From: Agrocybe praecox
Taxonomy: Eukaryota; Basidiomycota; Agaricomycetes; Agaricales; Agrocybaceae
Assembly: GCA_964017145.1 (NCBI GenBank)
Contig: OZ024844.1
Location: forward strand, 1,240,001-1,304,000
Direction: 5' to 3'
DNA length: 64,000 nucleotides
A program made the translations under genes and the position numbers. Each line of letters begins with the position of its first letter. Positions within the stretch are counted from its first letter, which is position 1. Below, piece after piece: positions 11,782 through 23,043 of this stretch. The notes beneath the pieces were generated by a model. The model worked only from the letters and a program-made list of their open reading frames with translations, was not told where the DNA came from and did not search any database.

Positions 11782-14700
11782 ATGGACGACTCAAACATAG
11801 GCCCAGCTTCTCCGTCAAAATTTCCATCGTCCCCATCCAAAGGAAAGGGCGTAGAAACATCCCCAAGGAACTGGCGCGCCGGTTGGTGGGACTTTTATCC
11901 GTTACTTGAGCGTCCAAAGCGGTGAGTTACTCCGTCGCGGTGTATGTATTTATCTAACTAGTCTATCTGTTTGCCTCGAAAGACCTTTGCAGTGGTCCCA
12001 ATCGTCTATCATATTTACCGCACATCCTACTCAACCCTCAATCACAGGCCGTCATTTCTCTTCTTCCAAGCAATTTGTTCTGCCAACCCCGTCTCTCATC
12101 GTAACATCCTTAAATTCCTATGATCCCCCTTCGTTAATCTCTGTCTCTCCTGGAGATCAATACCTTCTTGCATACTTTCCAAGGAGTGACGGAGAAGGCA
12201 TAGGTTGTCTGTGGAAACGTGGTTTCGAAATCGATAATTGGCAGGTCAAGGAATGTTGGCCATTACCGAAAGGCGGAGGAATTGTGGCAGCTTCATGGCT
12301 CGGGAGTCATAGAGAGGTAAGAAATGCGTTGTTCACTTAAACAAACTTTGACTGAGTGATGTCCAGTGGTCGGCTGGCTTCTCGGGTATACCTATGCGTC
12401 TCCCTACAAGAGGACCTGTTATGCACGTTACCGAGCCCACAATGCTCCTTGTAACAGAGGATAACTATGTCCAACTGGTTTACGTGCGACAGTATCTCCC
12501 GGGCTTGAAGACTTTGAAACGGTCTTTATTGCATACCGGTATAACTAAGGAGATGCAGCCAGCCGCTCTCGATATAGGGGAACAATTGAATGGCAATAGG
12601 CAATGCACAGACGCTACCATCGGTTTGGCGTATAATGGTAAGACTAGTCTCTTTGAACTAAAGGGTGCTTATTGATACACTCCCAACTTTAGAAAATGCC
12701 ATATTCGTAGCTACCCACAGTCGCCGTCTTCCACCACCACCAAATACTTCAACACCGGCGCCTGTTTCTACATTCAACTCGATGGATCTCTCTGTAAACG
12801 TCGATATTCCTGGTCTAGCACCCCCCGATCAAAGGGCCATTGAATGGGAAAACTGGGGCGAAGAGCGGTCCCTGGACGTGTATGAGATCCAGATTCGATT
12901 CGACGGATTTCTGCTTTGTGGGTGTCTTCGCATTCTCAACAAGGCTCGACGCTGACGAAATGTTCAGCTCTTTTTGTCACTCATATATCCACATTAGATT
13001 TTCCAAAACCGTCATTAACTAGCTTTACATTCGTTAGTGAACCTTGGCGTCCGCCAGTTACCCCGCCCTTTGAATCTGACGCCCCTCAACCTTCACCGAA
13101 GCAAACACCTGCAGACAAAGGCAGAGTAAGCTTAGTTATAAACTTCACTGACTTCCACGATTGTAAGTACGCATATATGTTTTTATTACATGCGTCCTCA
13201 CTGCCTTCCTCAAGACTTGAAACCACCTACTTCAACTCTTGTCCTATATCATTTTGCAACCGTGCTCAAACCCAAACCAGGCAACAATGTTAAGGTCCCA
13301 ATATGGGTATGCCGTCCTTTCTTTCCAATCCTCAGAATTACACTAAGGTAGTCTCTGTAGGTAATCCCTCAAGCCCCAACAACGCGTGTCATTGACGACG
13401 GAGTGGTCACTCACATTGAACCTTTCGTCGATTTCTCGGGACCTACTACGGCATTATTATACGCGTCTGTGTTGGACACTTCAGGTGATTTTCCAAAGCC
13501 CAAATCTCATTCCCAAGGAAAAGGAACGCCGATCGGAAATCTTAAAGTTTTAAACGTGTTCGTATTCCTTTTTCCTGTGGCGTTAATTCATCCTTACCCT
13601 CGAACGAAGTACAAACCTAAGCGACAACACGTCATGGGGATCTACCGTAATAAGGTCTTCTTCGGACTTTGTTGGAAGAGATTGTGAGTCCTCCTGTATG
13701 CTGCAGTTTCACTAATATCAATAAAAATTCCGTTCTAAGTGCCACTTTTTGCCGTCATGTCTCCAAATAAAAGATTGTTTTGTACGCTTTCGTTCTCTAT
13801 GTGGCAACCTAGCATGGCAATATATGCACTCCCTTCTCTGGACAATGCCGATACACGTGTGTTTCTTGTTCCCTTTACTCGTATTTATCTTGCACTAAAG
13901 CACCGCTTTGTTTAGACTCCCGTACCGCATTGGCCCTTGCAACGGCGGTCGTGGCGCGCTCGTCTACCGCCGATATCATTCACGCCCTGTCTTCACCTTC
14001 TGTCTCGATGTCAGAAGCAATCGATATTCTATATCATACCCTGGAGATTTTAGATGAATACCATAACATGGAAATATCAGACCGATCTACATTGGATATT
14101 ATTGGAGTTTTAATTGAAGTCTACAGGTAAGAAGAATATGAGACAGCTCAAGGTATAGATTTTTTTTTGACCAGCATTCCAGAGCCAAAGGGATTGCCAA
14201 AAATAAAGACGCGGGTCTAGAGACACTGAAATCTCGCTGGGAAACAGCCCACGATATATGCTCTATTGCCGCATGTAATTTTGCGTTCGAGAGCTGCCAA
14301 GAAAAGGATGGTTATGATCTCGGTTCGTATCTTCCATTTTCAAAGAGTACGAAGAGTCTTAGATATTTTTGCAGATGCTGTGTGGCAACTTATAGGAATC
14401 TGCACATGGCTGGTCAACTTCACAGAAAAGTTGATGAAAGTCTGTGTCCTGTCCAGCAATGCAAACACAGGTGACCAGTCTGGTAAATAACATTGCTCTC
14501 TATACACCGATTTTGTTGTCTCATTCTTTTTTTTTTTTGTCTCATGATAGAAGTATCCGATCCTGAAATTCATCCTACTTTGCTTCATCTTGCACATCCC
14601 TTTGCTCTACAGAACTTTATAGCTGCATTAAGTCACGTGAAGGCATTCCGAGACTACATAGGATCACTACCGGCGGGCAGTGAAAATGCTCACATAGCTC

Positions 14701-15252
14701 AGGGTGTCCTTCTTGACTCTGTCGACTGTTCTAGTTTCCACCTTTCTAATCTTATATCCCTACTGGAAGAGAGCCGGACATCACTGAAGGAGATAAAACG
14801 TAAGGACGATTAACCTCACGACAACGGTACAATGTACTGACTTTGATATGGACTATGTAGTTGAAGACTGTCGAAGAGCTCTGGCCGCTTGTCACCCTAC
14901 AAAGGCTATGAAGCCATACCTGACAGAGCTTTTGCAAAAAATATCGACATCACAAGCGCTTTTGAACAAATTAGCTTTGTTCATTAAGCCATACGATCTC
15001 TTGGACAGTATTGCACGGTCATCGACCCCTAAATCGAAGAAAGATGACGAAAAGGACGTGATAAGCAAAGGACCACTCTTCATGCACGGTAAAGACAAGT
15101 GCTTGCGTTGTGGTGGGAGGACGGTGACGAGTCAAAACACATATACCACCGGTCTACATCTCCACTCCAAATGGCGTCTATTCGAAATGATGTGGCAGTT
15201 TCGTTGCGTGTGTGGAGGGCCATGGACATTATCTTCACCATCCGTGGGATAG
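11782..15252 (+). CDS. MED16: Mediator complex subunit 16 (MED16)
   Basis: Tail-module subunit of Mediator, bridging activators to RNA polymerase II. The start MDDSNIGPASPSKFPSSPSK leads into RNWRAGWWDFYPLLERPKR, followed by a beta-propeller-like N-terminal half (ISVSPGDQYLLAYFPRSDGE and GIGCLWKRGFEIDNWQVKEC). A long helical middle follows. The C-terminus is diagnostic: CLRCGGRTVTSQN, then WRLFEMMWQFRCVCGGPW, a paired-cysteine zinc-binding-like tail found at the end of MED16 proteins. The stop is at 15250-15252. The gene has about 14 small introns and encodes roughly 850 residues. It is convergent with the acyltransferase, with stops 65 bases apart. The identification rests on the N-terminal propeller and the cysteine tail; the middle is not distinctive. 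Confidence 0.8.
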
Positions 15253-15317
15253 TATTTTAATCATTGAATTTTCAGTCACTTTGCTATATTTCGTTTTATG
15301 TATATACCAACTTTTAT

Positions 15318-17076
15318 TCATAATTTTCCTTGGACTTGAGTTCCATTACCGAGATAAAAGTCAGTCGCCGCTCTGACTTCTTCCAGCCATTCTGCCACTA
15401 TACCTTCTTCAAACACATTGTTGTCCCAATATGCGATAACGTGCAAACTTTTACGCGAAGTCGAGGCACCTAGATATAATTCACTTGGGCGACATCGAAG
15501 GACGGTCGTATTCCTTTTGATTTTCACCGAAGGCGGTTTTGAAGTATTGTGTTCTCCCAACGGGTACTGCAAGGGAAGCAAAGCATCGACCTATGGACAT
15601 GGAGTATTAAGGATCGTCTCTGTTGTCAGATATGCAAAAACCTACATTTCCCATGCTGGATCCGCCGTTACAAAATACTAGACCATTGGCTGCCTGCTCT
15701 TGCGGAGATAATTGTCTATCGCTAAAACCGTTCGGGGGGGCATGGGCTGTCCTCCATTGAACGGCTGCCGACCTGACCCGTTGTATTCTGCCAGGTGCCC
15801 CAGCTGCATTAATCTCCATGAATAGGGGGTGCTTGATATATCGAGCTGCCTGTACTTTAACCCCTTTGGCTCGGTGCAAAAACCTCTTCGTAGAAAGGAT
15901 ATCCTCGAACGGTGGCATTGGCATGCCCGGTTTTATATTTCCTGCCTTCCCTAGGGGCATAAATGGGAGAGAGAATGCAAAGAAGCCTATAGATAGGCTG
16001 ACATTAGTCATTCCACCAGCCTTAAACCAATCTTCATCCAACATTCCTCGCAGACTAAGAGGTCCTGCTGAAATCATAGGCTCTTTTTTTCTAAACTCCC
16101 ACTCTTCTTCTCCTATTTCTCCACGAAGATAGCGCCGAAGAAGAACGCGAGTCACAGCAATCTGTCCAATGATAGGATATGCATTGCCAAATGTAATCTG
16201 GTTTTTGCGGCAGCTTAAAATTATAAGATTTGAGGTATGAGGGTCGAAAGAATAGGCGAGGGTCCTTGACTTAGGGGGAATGTGTGGCGTACATTGCGAA
16301 ATTTTGCGAGGAAGTGTATGCCCACCCTAATCAGGTTAGTCGTTAGGTTAACCCTGGGAGATTAAGGGACTCACATTCATCCTAAATAAGCTTTTTGAAG
16401 CTAACACAGCGGCGATAGCCCTACGCCAACTTTTTCTCGCCTCGGAGAGTTTCCGGTGTCGCACCAATTCTTCAGAGGAGACTGAAAGGGACAAGCGCTC
16501 CTGTAAGTTGGGCGAAGGCGGCATCGGTTTGCAAAGTTGGTCTAGGAATGACTTCAGGATAGAGATGTTGGCCATCCCATCCGTGATGCAGTGAGCAACC
16601 TGAATGACGAGATGGAAACAGCCATTCAGGTCCGTTCGTTCCAAAACGAAAACACACGCCAGAAGGTCGTTGGAGAGCATTTTCTTGTTGCTGACTAAAC
16701 TTTGCACAAGGACAGAAGCCTCTTGTGATGATGAAATCTTTTGAAAGGTAATTTCTCCTGGCATAACTTTCTGCAGATTTTCTTCGTCTACTTTAAAGAA
16801 AACGGTGTCTTCATTCCTTTCTTCAAGTTGTGCTCCGAGAAGGGGAAATCGTTGCTTGAGAACGAGCCAAGTCCTCTCGAAATTAGAAAAATCCATGGCT
16901 TGTCGCGATGTCGAGTGGTCGACTTCAATTTCAGCATGTTGAAGAGTATCTGCCGTCCTTTCGAAGATGCTATCCCAATAAAAACAGAATTCGGTGGTAC
17001 CGAGTGGCCTTTCGTATACGACCCTCGATGCGTCGGGACGCCTCTTCCAGCTTGAGTTAGGAAGAGACAATGTCAT
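15318..17076 (-). CDS. CoA-dependent acyltransferase (CAT/condensation-like fold)
   Basis: Predicted acyltransferase of the chloramphenicol-acetyltransferase-like superfamily, moving an acyl group from CoA to an alcohol or amine. The catalytic HxxxDG motif is seen as HCITDGM around residue 165 of the first exon, in the context HLVIQVAHCITDGMANISIL. The second exon (about 16330 down to 15640) carries ITFGNAYPIIGQIAVTRVLL, at the place of the structural DFG-type motif. The third exon holds YLGASTSRKSLHVIAYWDNN near the C-terminus. The total is about 550 residues in three exons. Alcohol acetyltransferases, trichothecene 3-O-acetyltransferase-like enzymes and orphan mushroom acyltransferases all share this layout, so the substrate is unknown. 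No biosynthetic neighbours are present, which argues against a metabolite cluster here. Confidence 0.75.
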
Positions 17077-17432
17077 TGACGGTTATATCCCTGTAGCCTC
17101 TTGAAATCTTCAAGAACAGAGAAAAGATTGGCGAGACCTGAGTCATCTCCTTCCATCTCGCTTGTGACTATCCGCTCTCGCGCAATTGGCGAAATCTCCA
17201 AGAAATCTCATGAGCCGGAGTCCCGGACCGTATGGTACTGTCGCAAATCTAAAATTGACACTGGGCACTTCTTCTGCTCTCACGGTCACTGGATGCGTCG
17301 ATCGCATCAAAAATTAAATATCGGCTCCCCCAAGTTTACTTACCAAACGTCGACAGCGCCTCTTGAGCGCAGAGTTGACCCCCGGAATCGAACAGAAAGT
17401 TTCTCAGAAATATTCAAGTCAATAAATCTATC

Positions 17433-18595
17433 ATGCCCAAAGTCACTATCCCGTCATATCCCGTCTCTGGCCTCTTTGGCGTACTCAAGCCTTCTGGACC
17501 AACCAGCATGTCTGTCGTAAACGATTTACAGCAACTAGTAGCCCGCTCGAAACTTTTCGTGGATGCAGACAAAGTAGAGAAAATGAAAGGAAAAAAGTTG
17601 GATCGCAGACGTGGCAAGATGGGCCGTGAATCTATAAAAATGGGGCAAGGTGGAACCCTTGATCCTTTGGCTGACGGCGTTTTAGGTGATCCGTTTGCTC
17701 TCGAATATTGACGCTTTCTCTGATAGTTATCTGTTGTCAAGTCATTGGGGTGGGCAAAGCCACCAAGAAGCTCAACGACTTCCTTAGTTGCACAAAGGCA
17801 AGAAATCAAGTGACTTATTTAAACTTATGGTCACTCATGCCATGGTTAGGAATATCAAACTACTTGTCTCCTTGGTTGTGAAACGGACAGTTATGACGGA
17901 GAAGGGGCCCGTGTTCGTCTGGCGCCTTGGAGGCATGTTACTAGGGAGAAGGTTGAAGCGGCTCTTCCTCAATTCACGGGCAATATCAAACAAGTTCCTC
18001 CAATGTACATTTCGCTTGACTATTTAGTTGACCGACATCTGATAGATTTCTTTTCAGCTTTTCAGCCCTTAAAATGGATGGGAAGCCTCTTTATGAATAT
18101 GCCAGGAAAGGCATCCCACTTCCTCGCCCAATAGATGAACGAGATGTCACTGTTCAATCTTTGGATCTTGTCAAGTGGCTAGGCGGCGAACATAAATTTT
18201 CATGGCCAGAAAAGCAGCTATCACCGGGAGAAAAAGAATCTCTTGAGAAGGCGTTGAAAGGCGTTGAAGAAAACGCGATCATCAAGGATGAACCAGAAAC
18301 AAGCGCAGACTCCGAAACGCCCACTGCCTTTGTTTTGAACATGAAAGTGTCTGGAGGAACCTACGTACGCTCCATAGTGCATGATCTCTCGCATGCAGTA
18401 GGCTCTGCCGGACATGTGGTGACATTGACACGCTCACGGCAAGGTCGCTTCGTCCGTGAACCGGTCGAGGAAGGTGATCGTAAATGCATTCCTTGGGAAG
18501 TTTTCGAAAAAGCAATGGCAGACGCTGGGGAGGCAGATGAAGAAGGCTGGACGGAGTGGGAACGAGAAGTCATGCAGCACCTGGAAATTGTTTAA
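17433..18595 (+). CDS. PUS4: tRNA pseudouridine-55 synthase (TruB/PUS4 family)
   Basis: Converts uridine 55 of the tRNA T-loop to pseudouridine; PUS4 acts in nucleus and mitochondria in yeast. The N-terminus GLFGVLKPSGPTSMSVVNDL and the catalytic motif GQGGTLDPLADGVL, with the nucleophilic Asp, are textbook TruB. After splicing the sequence runs VIGVGKATKKLNDFLSCTKE, then [40 protein letters not shown] and GGTYVRSIVHDLSHAVGSAG, giving all family motifs in order. Exons are 17433-17685, 17742-17798, 17850-18004 and 18058-18595, about 335 residues. The second intron (17799-17849) uses a GC donor with the context AAG|GCAAGA and a TTAG acceptor; only this choice restores [14 protein letters not shown]. 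A C-terminal acidic tail follows the catalytic domain. Confidence 0.92.
17799..17849 (+). other. GC-AG intron in PUS4
   Basis: A 51-base intron with a non-canonical GC 5' splice site. Flanks are AAG|GCAAGA and GGTTAG|GAATAT. Reading through it gives a stop shortly after, and removing it joins LSCTK to [13 protein letters not shown], the conserved TruB segment. The strong AAG|GCAAG consensus is what U2-type GC-AG introns show. Confidence 0.85.
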
Positions 18596-19338
18596 GAAGG
18601 CAAGTTATACCTCTTGCAAAGTATATTCTTAAAAGTGGCAGGACGGATCGTCGTTTGGGTATCAAAGAAGATCACTGACTATCTTGCTTTAGAATATAAG
18701 ACATGCCAGGTGGCTTCAAATGTCCCTACCTGTGACTTGGTATCCCCACCTAGCGTCAGGGAACCAACCCATGGCACGCTACCTGTTTTTGAAGAAGTCG
18801 TATTGCTCTACCAAAATAAAGAGCTAAGCACTGATTAGATCTATCGTCAACAGATCGAGAAAGACTCTTTTATTGGTAGATGCTTAATCTACTCGGTTAC
18901 TGGAGATACCCTGCCACATTGTTCCTATAAGACTACAACCGAGCATCCGCCCTTCATTAGAAGAATATATTGTTGGACATTCATGCCATGAACTCTTTTG
19001 CGAGCAGGGACCCGGGTGCAAACCAGCAACATTCCGATATTTTTATTAAAGGGCCGCGTTAGAAAGATGAAGCCATCTCGTTCCACGTCCCACCTGATGA
19101 CTCCCGAGGAAGGGAAATCGGGTGATAACTTTGTTTATGAACGGGCTGACTCTTTTTGTCCGTTGAGAACAGTCCAATAATCCGAGAACGGTCCGGACGA
19201 CGTCAGTACGGAAGTAATATCGGACCGCATATCCCCGAGCTATTTGACTCTTTCGGCAGGTTTATATACCGTCCATATATCAAAGCGCAATACCAAGTTT
19301 CTATCTTCCTCATCTTCCAGGACCTTATCGAACCCTCT
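18596..19338. other. Intergenic region upstream of the DapA-family aldolase
   Basis: About 740 bases with no recognised gene. It should include the PUS4 3' UTR and the promoter of the aldolase. Short open frames here lack family similarity or convincing splice sites. Confidence 0.45.
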
Positions 19339-20597
19339 ATGGCAGCCAACGGGTACCACTCTACCGGCGTCGTTCGCCCTCTCCGGGCAGGCATCTATGC
19401 GCCCATTCCAACTTTCTTCTTGCCTGATACTGAGGACCTTGGTTTGTCTATCACGGAACTCCTTTGGCCCAACTCATATTCTCCCCTCATCAGATATTCC
19501 AACGTTTGAAGGACATGTAATTCGTCTTGCAGCTGCAGGAGTATCTCCTCTCATTGCGGGCTCTATGGGAGAAGCCATCCATCTATCCCACTCTGAAAGG
19601 GTGAAACTTATTCACGCGGCCCGGAAAGCGCTCGACAACTCTGGGTTTGATCAAGTACCGATAATATCTGGAACTGGAGCAGCTAGCACGAGAGAGACAG
19701 TGGAACTCTGTAACGAGGCTGCTTCTGCTGGAGCCGACTATGTCATCGTGCTCACTAACGGATTTTTTGCTGGCGTTCTGGCGTCCAATCCTGCCGCCTT
19801 GAAGGCTCATTTTGTTGAGGTCGCCGAGAAGAGCCCTATACCTGTAATCATCTATAATTGTGAGTCTTTAAGGACTATCATAATATGCTTCTTCTTACAC
19901 ACATCCCAGTCCCGGCTGCGAGTGCTGGCATCGATCTGGACTCAGATTTAATAGTCCAAATTGCGAAAGAGTGCCCAAACATTTGCGGGGTAAAGCTCAC
20001 GTATGTCAGAAACTGCTCCTCTAAGTTCGAAGTGATAAAACGACCTTTTTAGTTGTGGAAATGTTGGCAAGCTCACGAGAATTGCGGATGCTATTGCTTC
20101 GCCTTCATTCAACACATTGTATCCCCGCAAAAACCTTCATGCGCCTTTCCTTGTCTTGGGAGGGTTTGTCGACTTCGTTGTTCCTTCAGCGTTTGCAAAT
20201 GCACACGGCGCTATCACAGGGCTTGGAAATCTATATCCAGTTAGTCGAACCTTGTTTACTGTGTCACACAGATATGCATGTTCTAATTATGGCGTTTCAA
20301 TTATAGAACGCAATCGTCCACCTATTCCAACTATCTGAAGCATCTAAAAAGGATCTTTCGATTCTTCCGGAGGCTCAGCGTGTCCAAGGCATAATCGCAC
20401 GTGCTGACTACACAATCGCAAAGACCTCGATTGCGGGCACCAAATCATTAATGGAACGTGTGTATGGTTATGGGGGGCTTCCTAGGAAACCTCTTCCACC
20501 AACAGCGCCTGCCGCAGCTCAAGCCTTGTGGGAGCATTCAGATGTTCAAGATGCCCTTCAACTTGAAAGGGAATTAACAGGCAAGAAACAAGCGTGA
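19339..20597 (+). CDS. DapA-family aldolase (L-threo-3-deoxy-hexulosonate / HOGA-like)
   Basis: Class I aldolase of the dihydrodipicolinate synthase (DapA) superfamily. Exon 1 (MAANGYHSTGVVRPLRAGIY, then PIPTFFLPDTEDL) is joined by a GT-AG intron to DIPTFEGHVIRLAAAGVSPL. GSMGEAIHLSHSERVKLI is the substrate-binding GxxGE motif, IIYNYPAASAGIDL holds the catalytic Tyr, and CPNICGVKLTCGNVGKL holds the Schiff-base Lys. The stop is at 20595-20597; the length is about 330 residues with four or five introns. Fungi make lysine by the alpha-aminoadipate route, so true DHDPS activity is unlikely. The KLTCGNVGK context is closest, from memory, to fungal L-threo-3-deoxy-hexulosonate aldolase of galacturonate catabolism. 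4-hydroxy-2-oxoglutarate aldolase is the alternative. No other pectin-catabolism genes are adjacent. Confidence 0.85.
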
Positions 20598-21704
20598 AAA
20601 TCGTAATAATACAGGGCAGACCTTAGTATGCTTCTTCTCATCTGGTCATAGAGGCGTATGCCTTATTCCTTATCTCTTCGGACCGCCTTCTTTGTTCTAT
20701 CGCGAGCAGATGACCTTCAGTCGTTGATGATGGCGTTTATTCATATTCGTAATGTTTTGTAGAATCGAAATTGGCAGTGAAATACGACCACTTATGTGAC
20801 TTGCTCAGATAGCTGAATAATGAGTAAATATAACAACCTTCTTTCCGTGATAAGAGTATCGCGTGGCTAATTGTGCCATGTAAGGAGGTTTAAGGATGAC
20901 AGCTATGGCTCTAGGTCGTGACATGAGTGCGTGCACCTGACATCATTCTTTTCGGAGGCGACATGACTCTTCCACTGCCCCAAATGCGCCCATTGGGCCA
21001 GTTTCTTAAATCTCACCAGGATGCCAACAGTACACGATAGTTCATAGTACTCCCCGGACAACACATCTTGTTCAATATCTTGCAGAGCCTTGACAATTAT
21101 TCTCGACTCAGGCGATTACGTCGCAGGCTCAATGGATTGCGAAAAGCGAACGTTCCGTATCCTTGTCTTCCTCTAACCATTCCCATCGCTGAAGGTGCTT
21201 TAGCCCAATATATACGGACACAATCAGGTGTGTACTTTGTGACCATATCCACTTCCTCGCTGATTTCGTGGCATCCTCATATTTGCCAGTGCCAAAGGTT
21301 ACATCGATGATGAGGCAATAAAGCAGCTAAATAAGGCAGAGAATCTAGGAGGCGTACGGGTGACTTCAAGATTGCCCGACCTTCATCCAGGAGGCTGAGG
21401 GATCCCCATAGGAATTTTCTCTCTCGCCCGACATTGGCTGTCCATGGCTTAAACATTTTATCAGCCTTCAGGTTGCGCTGTAGCTTCGGAAGGTATTTAT
21501 CCAGCATTGATTGGATGAGATGTAGGCTGCGAGACTGTCTTATATCATTTGTCGTCGTCATCGTCGCGTGCTCGAGCTAATCCGAGGGAAATGGCCTCTT
21601 TATTGAGAGGTGTCGATGACCCTTGGACATGTATGGTCACCGCATGACTGCCACAATATAATATCGACAGAGTCTCCGAATTTGGTCAAAACAGCTTCGA
21701 AACT
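20598..21704. other. Intergenic region with possible unrecognised exons
   Basis: No family is recognised. On the plus strand, SLDNYSRLRRLRRRLNGLRK and PLTIPIAEGALAQYIRTQSG (about 21082-21226) can be joined by a gtgtgt...aaag intron to YIDDEAIKQLNKAENLGGVR ending at a stop near 21400. These read as protein-like. I could not fix a start exon in frame: an upstream ATG at about 20963 reads MTLPLPQMRPLGQFLKSHQD but joins out of phase. It may be a small gene or a remnant. Confidence 0.25.
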
Positions 21705-22168
21705 ATGGGCCTGAGAATATCCTTAGATCTTTCGATTGCGGCATCGCTAAAAATTGAAGAAGCGCTTTATCTCCTAGGTACGCTATGTTCAGGCAGTAGA
21801 TTAGCTTTCCAGATTTTTTTTTGACAGACATTTGGCAGTTCATACAGGCTCTCGAGGACTTGGCGCCAACATACTGGGTCGAGAAACCTTGCACGATTCT
21901 AATTTCTAACCCTTACATGCCGCCCGATTGGCCGCACATAGCTGTATACCTTGACCAAGATCACTATGGAGTAAAATGGATCGCCGACCGTGACTCGTAT
22001 AGTAAATTGTCTTTCGCGACCGCGAGTTGTCTTTGGAGGTGAACGAGTGCAGAATCATTCAAACAAGATCATCAATGTCACTTGCAATGCAGCTACAAAA
22101 CATCCCTTACAAGCAAGAGGAGGGTTGCAAAATCTTTAGGTTCACAGAAAGAGTGTGGCACCTCCTGA
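21705..22168 (+). CDS. Hypothetical protein
   Basis: I do not recognise this family. A first exon MGLRISLDLSIAASLKIEEA, then LYLL, is joined by a clean GT-AG intron (gtacgc...gacag) to DIWQFIQALEDLAPTYWVEK. NPYMPPDWPHIAVYLDQDHY and GVKWIADRDSY follow. A second possible 51-base intron (gtaaat...tgcag) then leads to KSFKQDHQCHLQC and a stop at 22166-22168. Without that intron the frame stops at 22040. The protein would be about 120-130 residues, aromatic-rich, with no signal peptide or membrane helix. Splice sites are good but there is no family support, so this may be a young gene or a fragment of an older one. Confidence 0.35.
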
Positions 22169-23043
22169 TAAATGGATGGTCCCTTGGCCCGGAAGTCGCG
22201 GTAAATGTTCCTGGTTCCTTCAACGTCAACTGGAGACGGCCAACACAACCGCAAGCTTCTGGCATTTCGAGTAACTGTCCATTCTTTATTACCTTGGATT
22301 ACCAGCATATTCCCTGGCCCACGGTGCCGGTAATCAATATGGCCGATACGTCTTGCACACGGGCACGAAGATCAACCAAACTTCGCTAGCAACGCTGTTG
22401 GGGTCTGAAAACCTGAAGTGCTGATATGCAGGTTGAACAATAACTTTCTCGTTGAAGAGCGCCCGGAGGGATACAAAAACATAAGACGGAGTTGTAAAAG
22501 ACATACAAGCCAAAGGTTTACACAATCCTGTAGTTATTATACAACTACTAGTTACATACATCCAATGTCCGCGAAGGAGGCGAAAAGAAAAAATAGAAAT
22601 CTTCCTTAGAATATCCGAGGTACTAGTGACCGCGTGGTTTCTCGACTATTTTAAAATTTACACACAGCAACAAATGTGTCCTTTGTCTGGATAAAGCACC
22701 ATAGAATTCTTTCAATAAACCGTTTTGTAATTTACTACGTCGTATGTGTGCGCACTACTGCTGGAATGTAATATTCAGGGGTCGGTTGGTGATCGAAAAT
22801 GCGGGGTAAGTTACATGTGAACCTTTTCGGGTATATGACGGACTCGGATCGACGGCCTTTGAAAATTTGACGGCCCCTTGGCGGCAATCTCCTAGAATCA
22901 TTCGAACCTGACAATTAACATGCAGTCGATGAGGTACCTTGGGAAGCTATATCCTATCCTGAATGTCAACAACCAACAACCTCCTGCAACATCGTTAACT
23001 CTCTTATCATCTGCGACACGTTGCATCCCTCTTCCTCTTTTCA
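22169..23043. other. Intergenic region upstream of NNT
   Basis: About 870 bases holding the presumed promoter and 5' UTR of the transhydrogenase. The last 60 bases before the ATG are pyrimidine-rich (catccctcttcctcttttc), as is usual for basidiomycete leaders. An open frame at 22027-22389 overlaps but has no ATG-led family match. Confidence 0.4.

Noticed and set aside
17371..17400. Minus-strand tRNA B-box-like sequence gttcgattcc.
   Set aside because: The surrounding bases do not form a T-stem, and no A-box or acceptor stem lies at the right distance; treated as chance.
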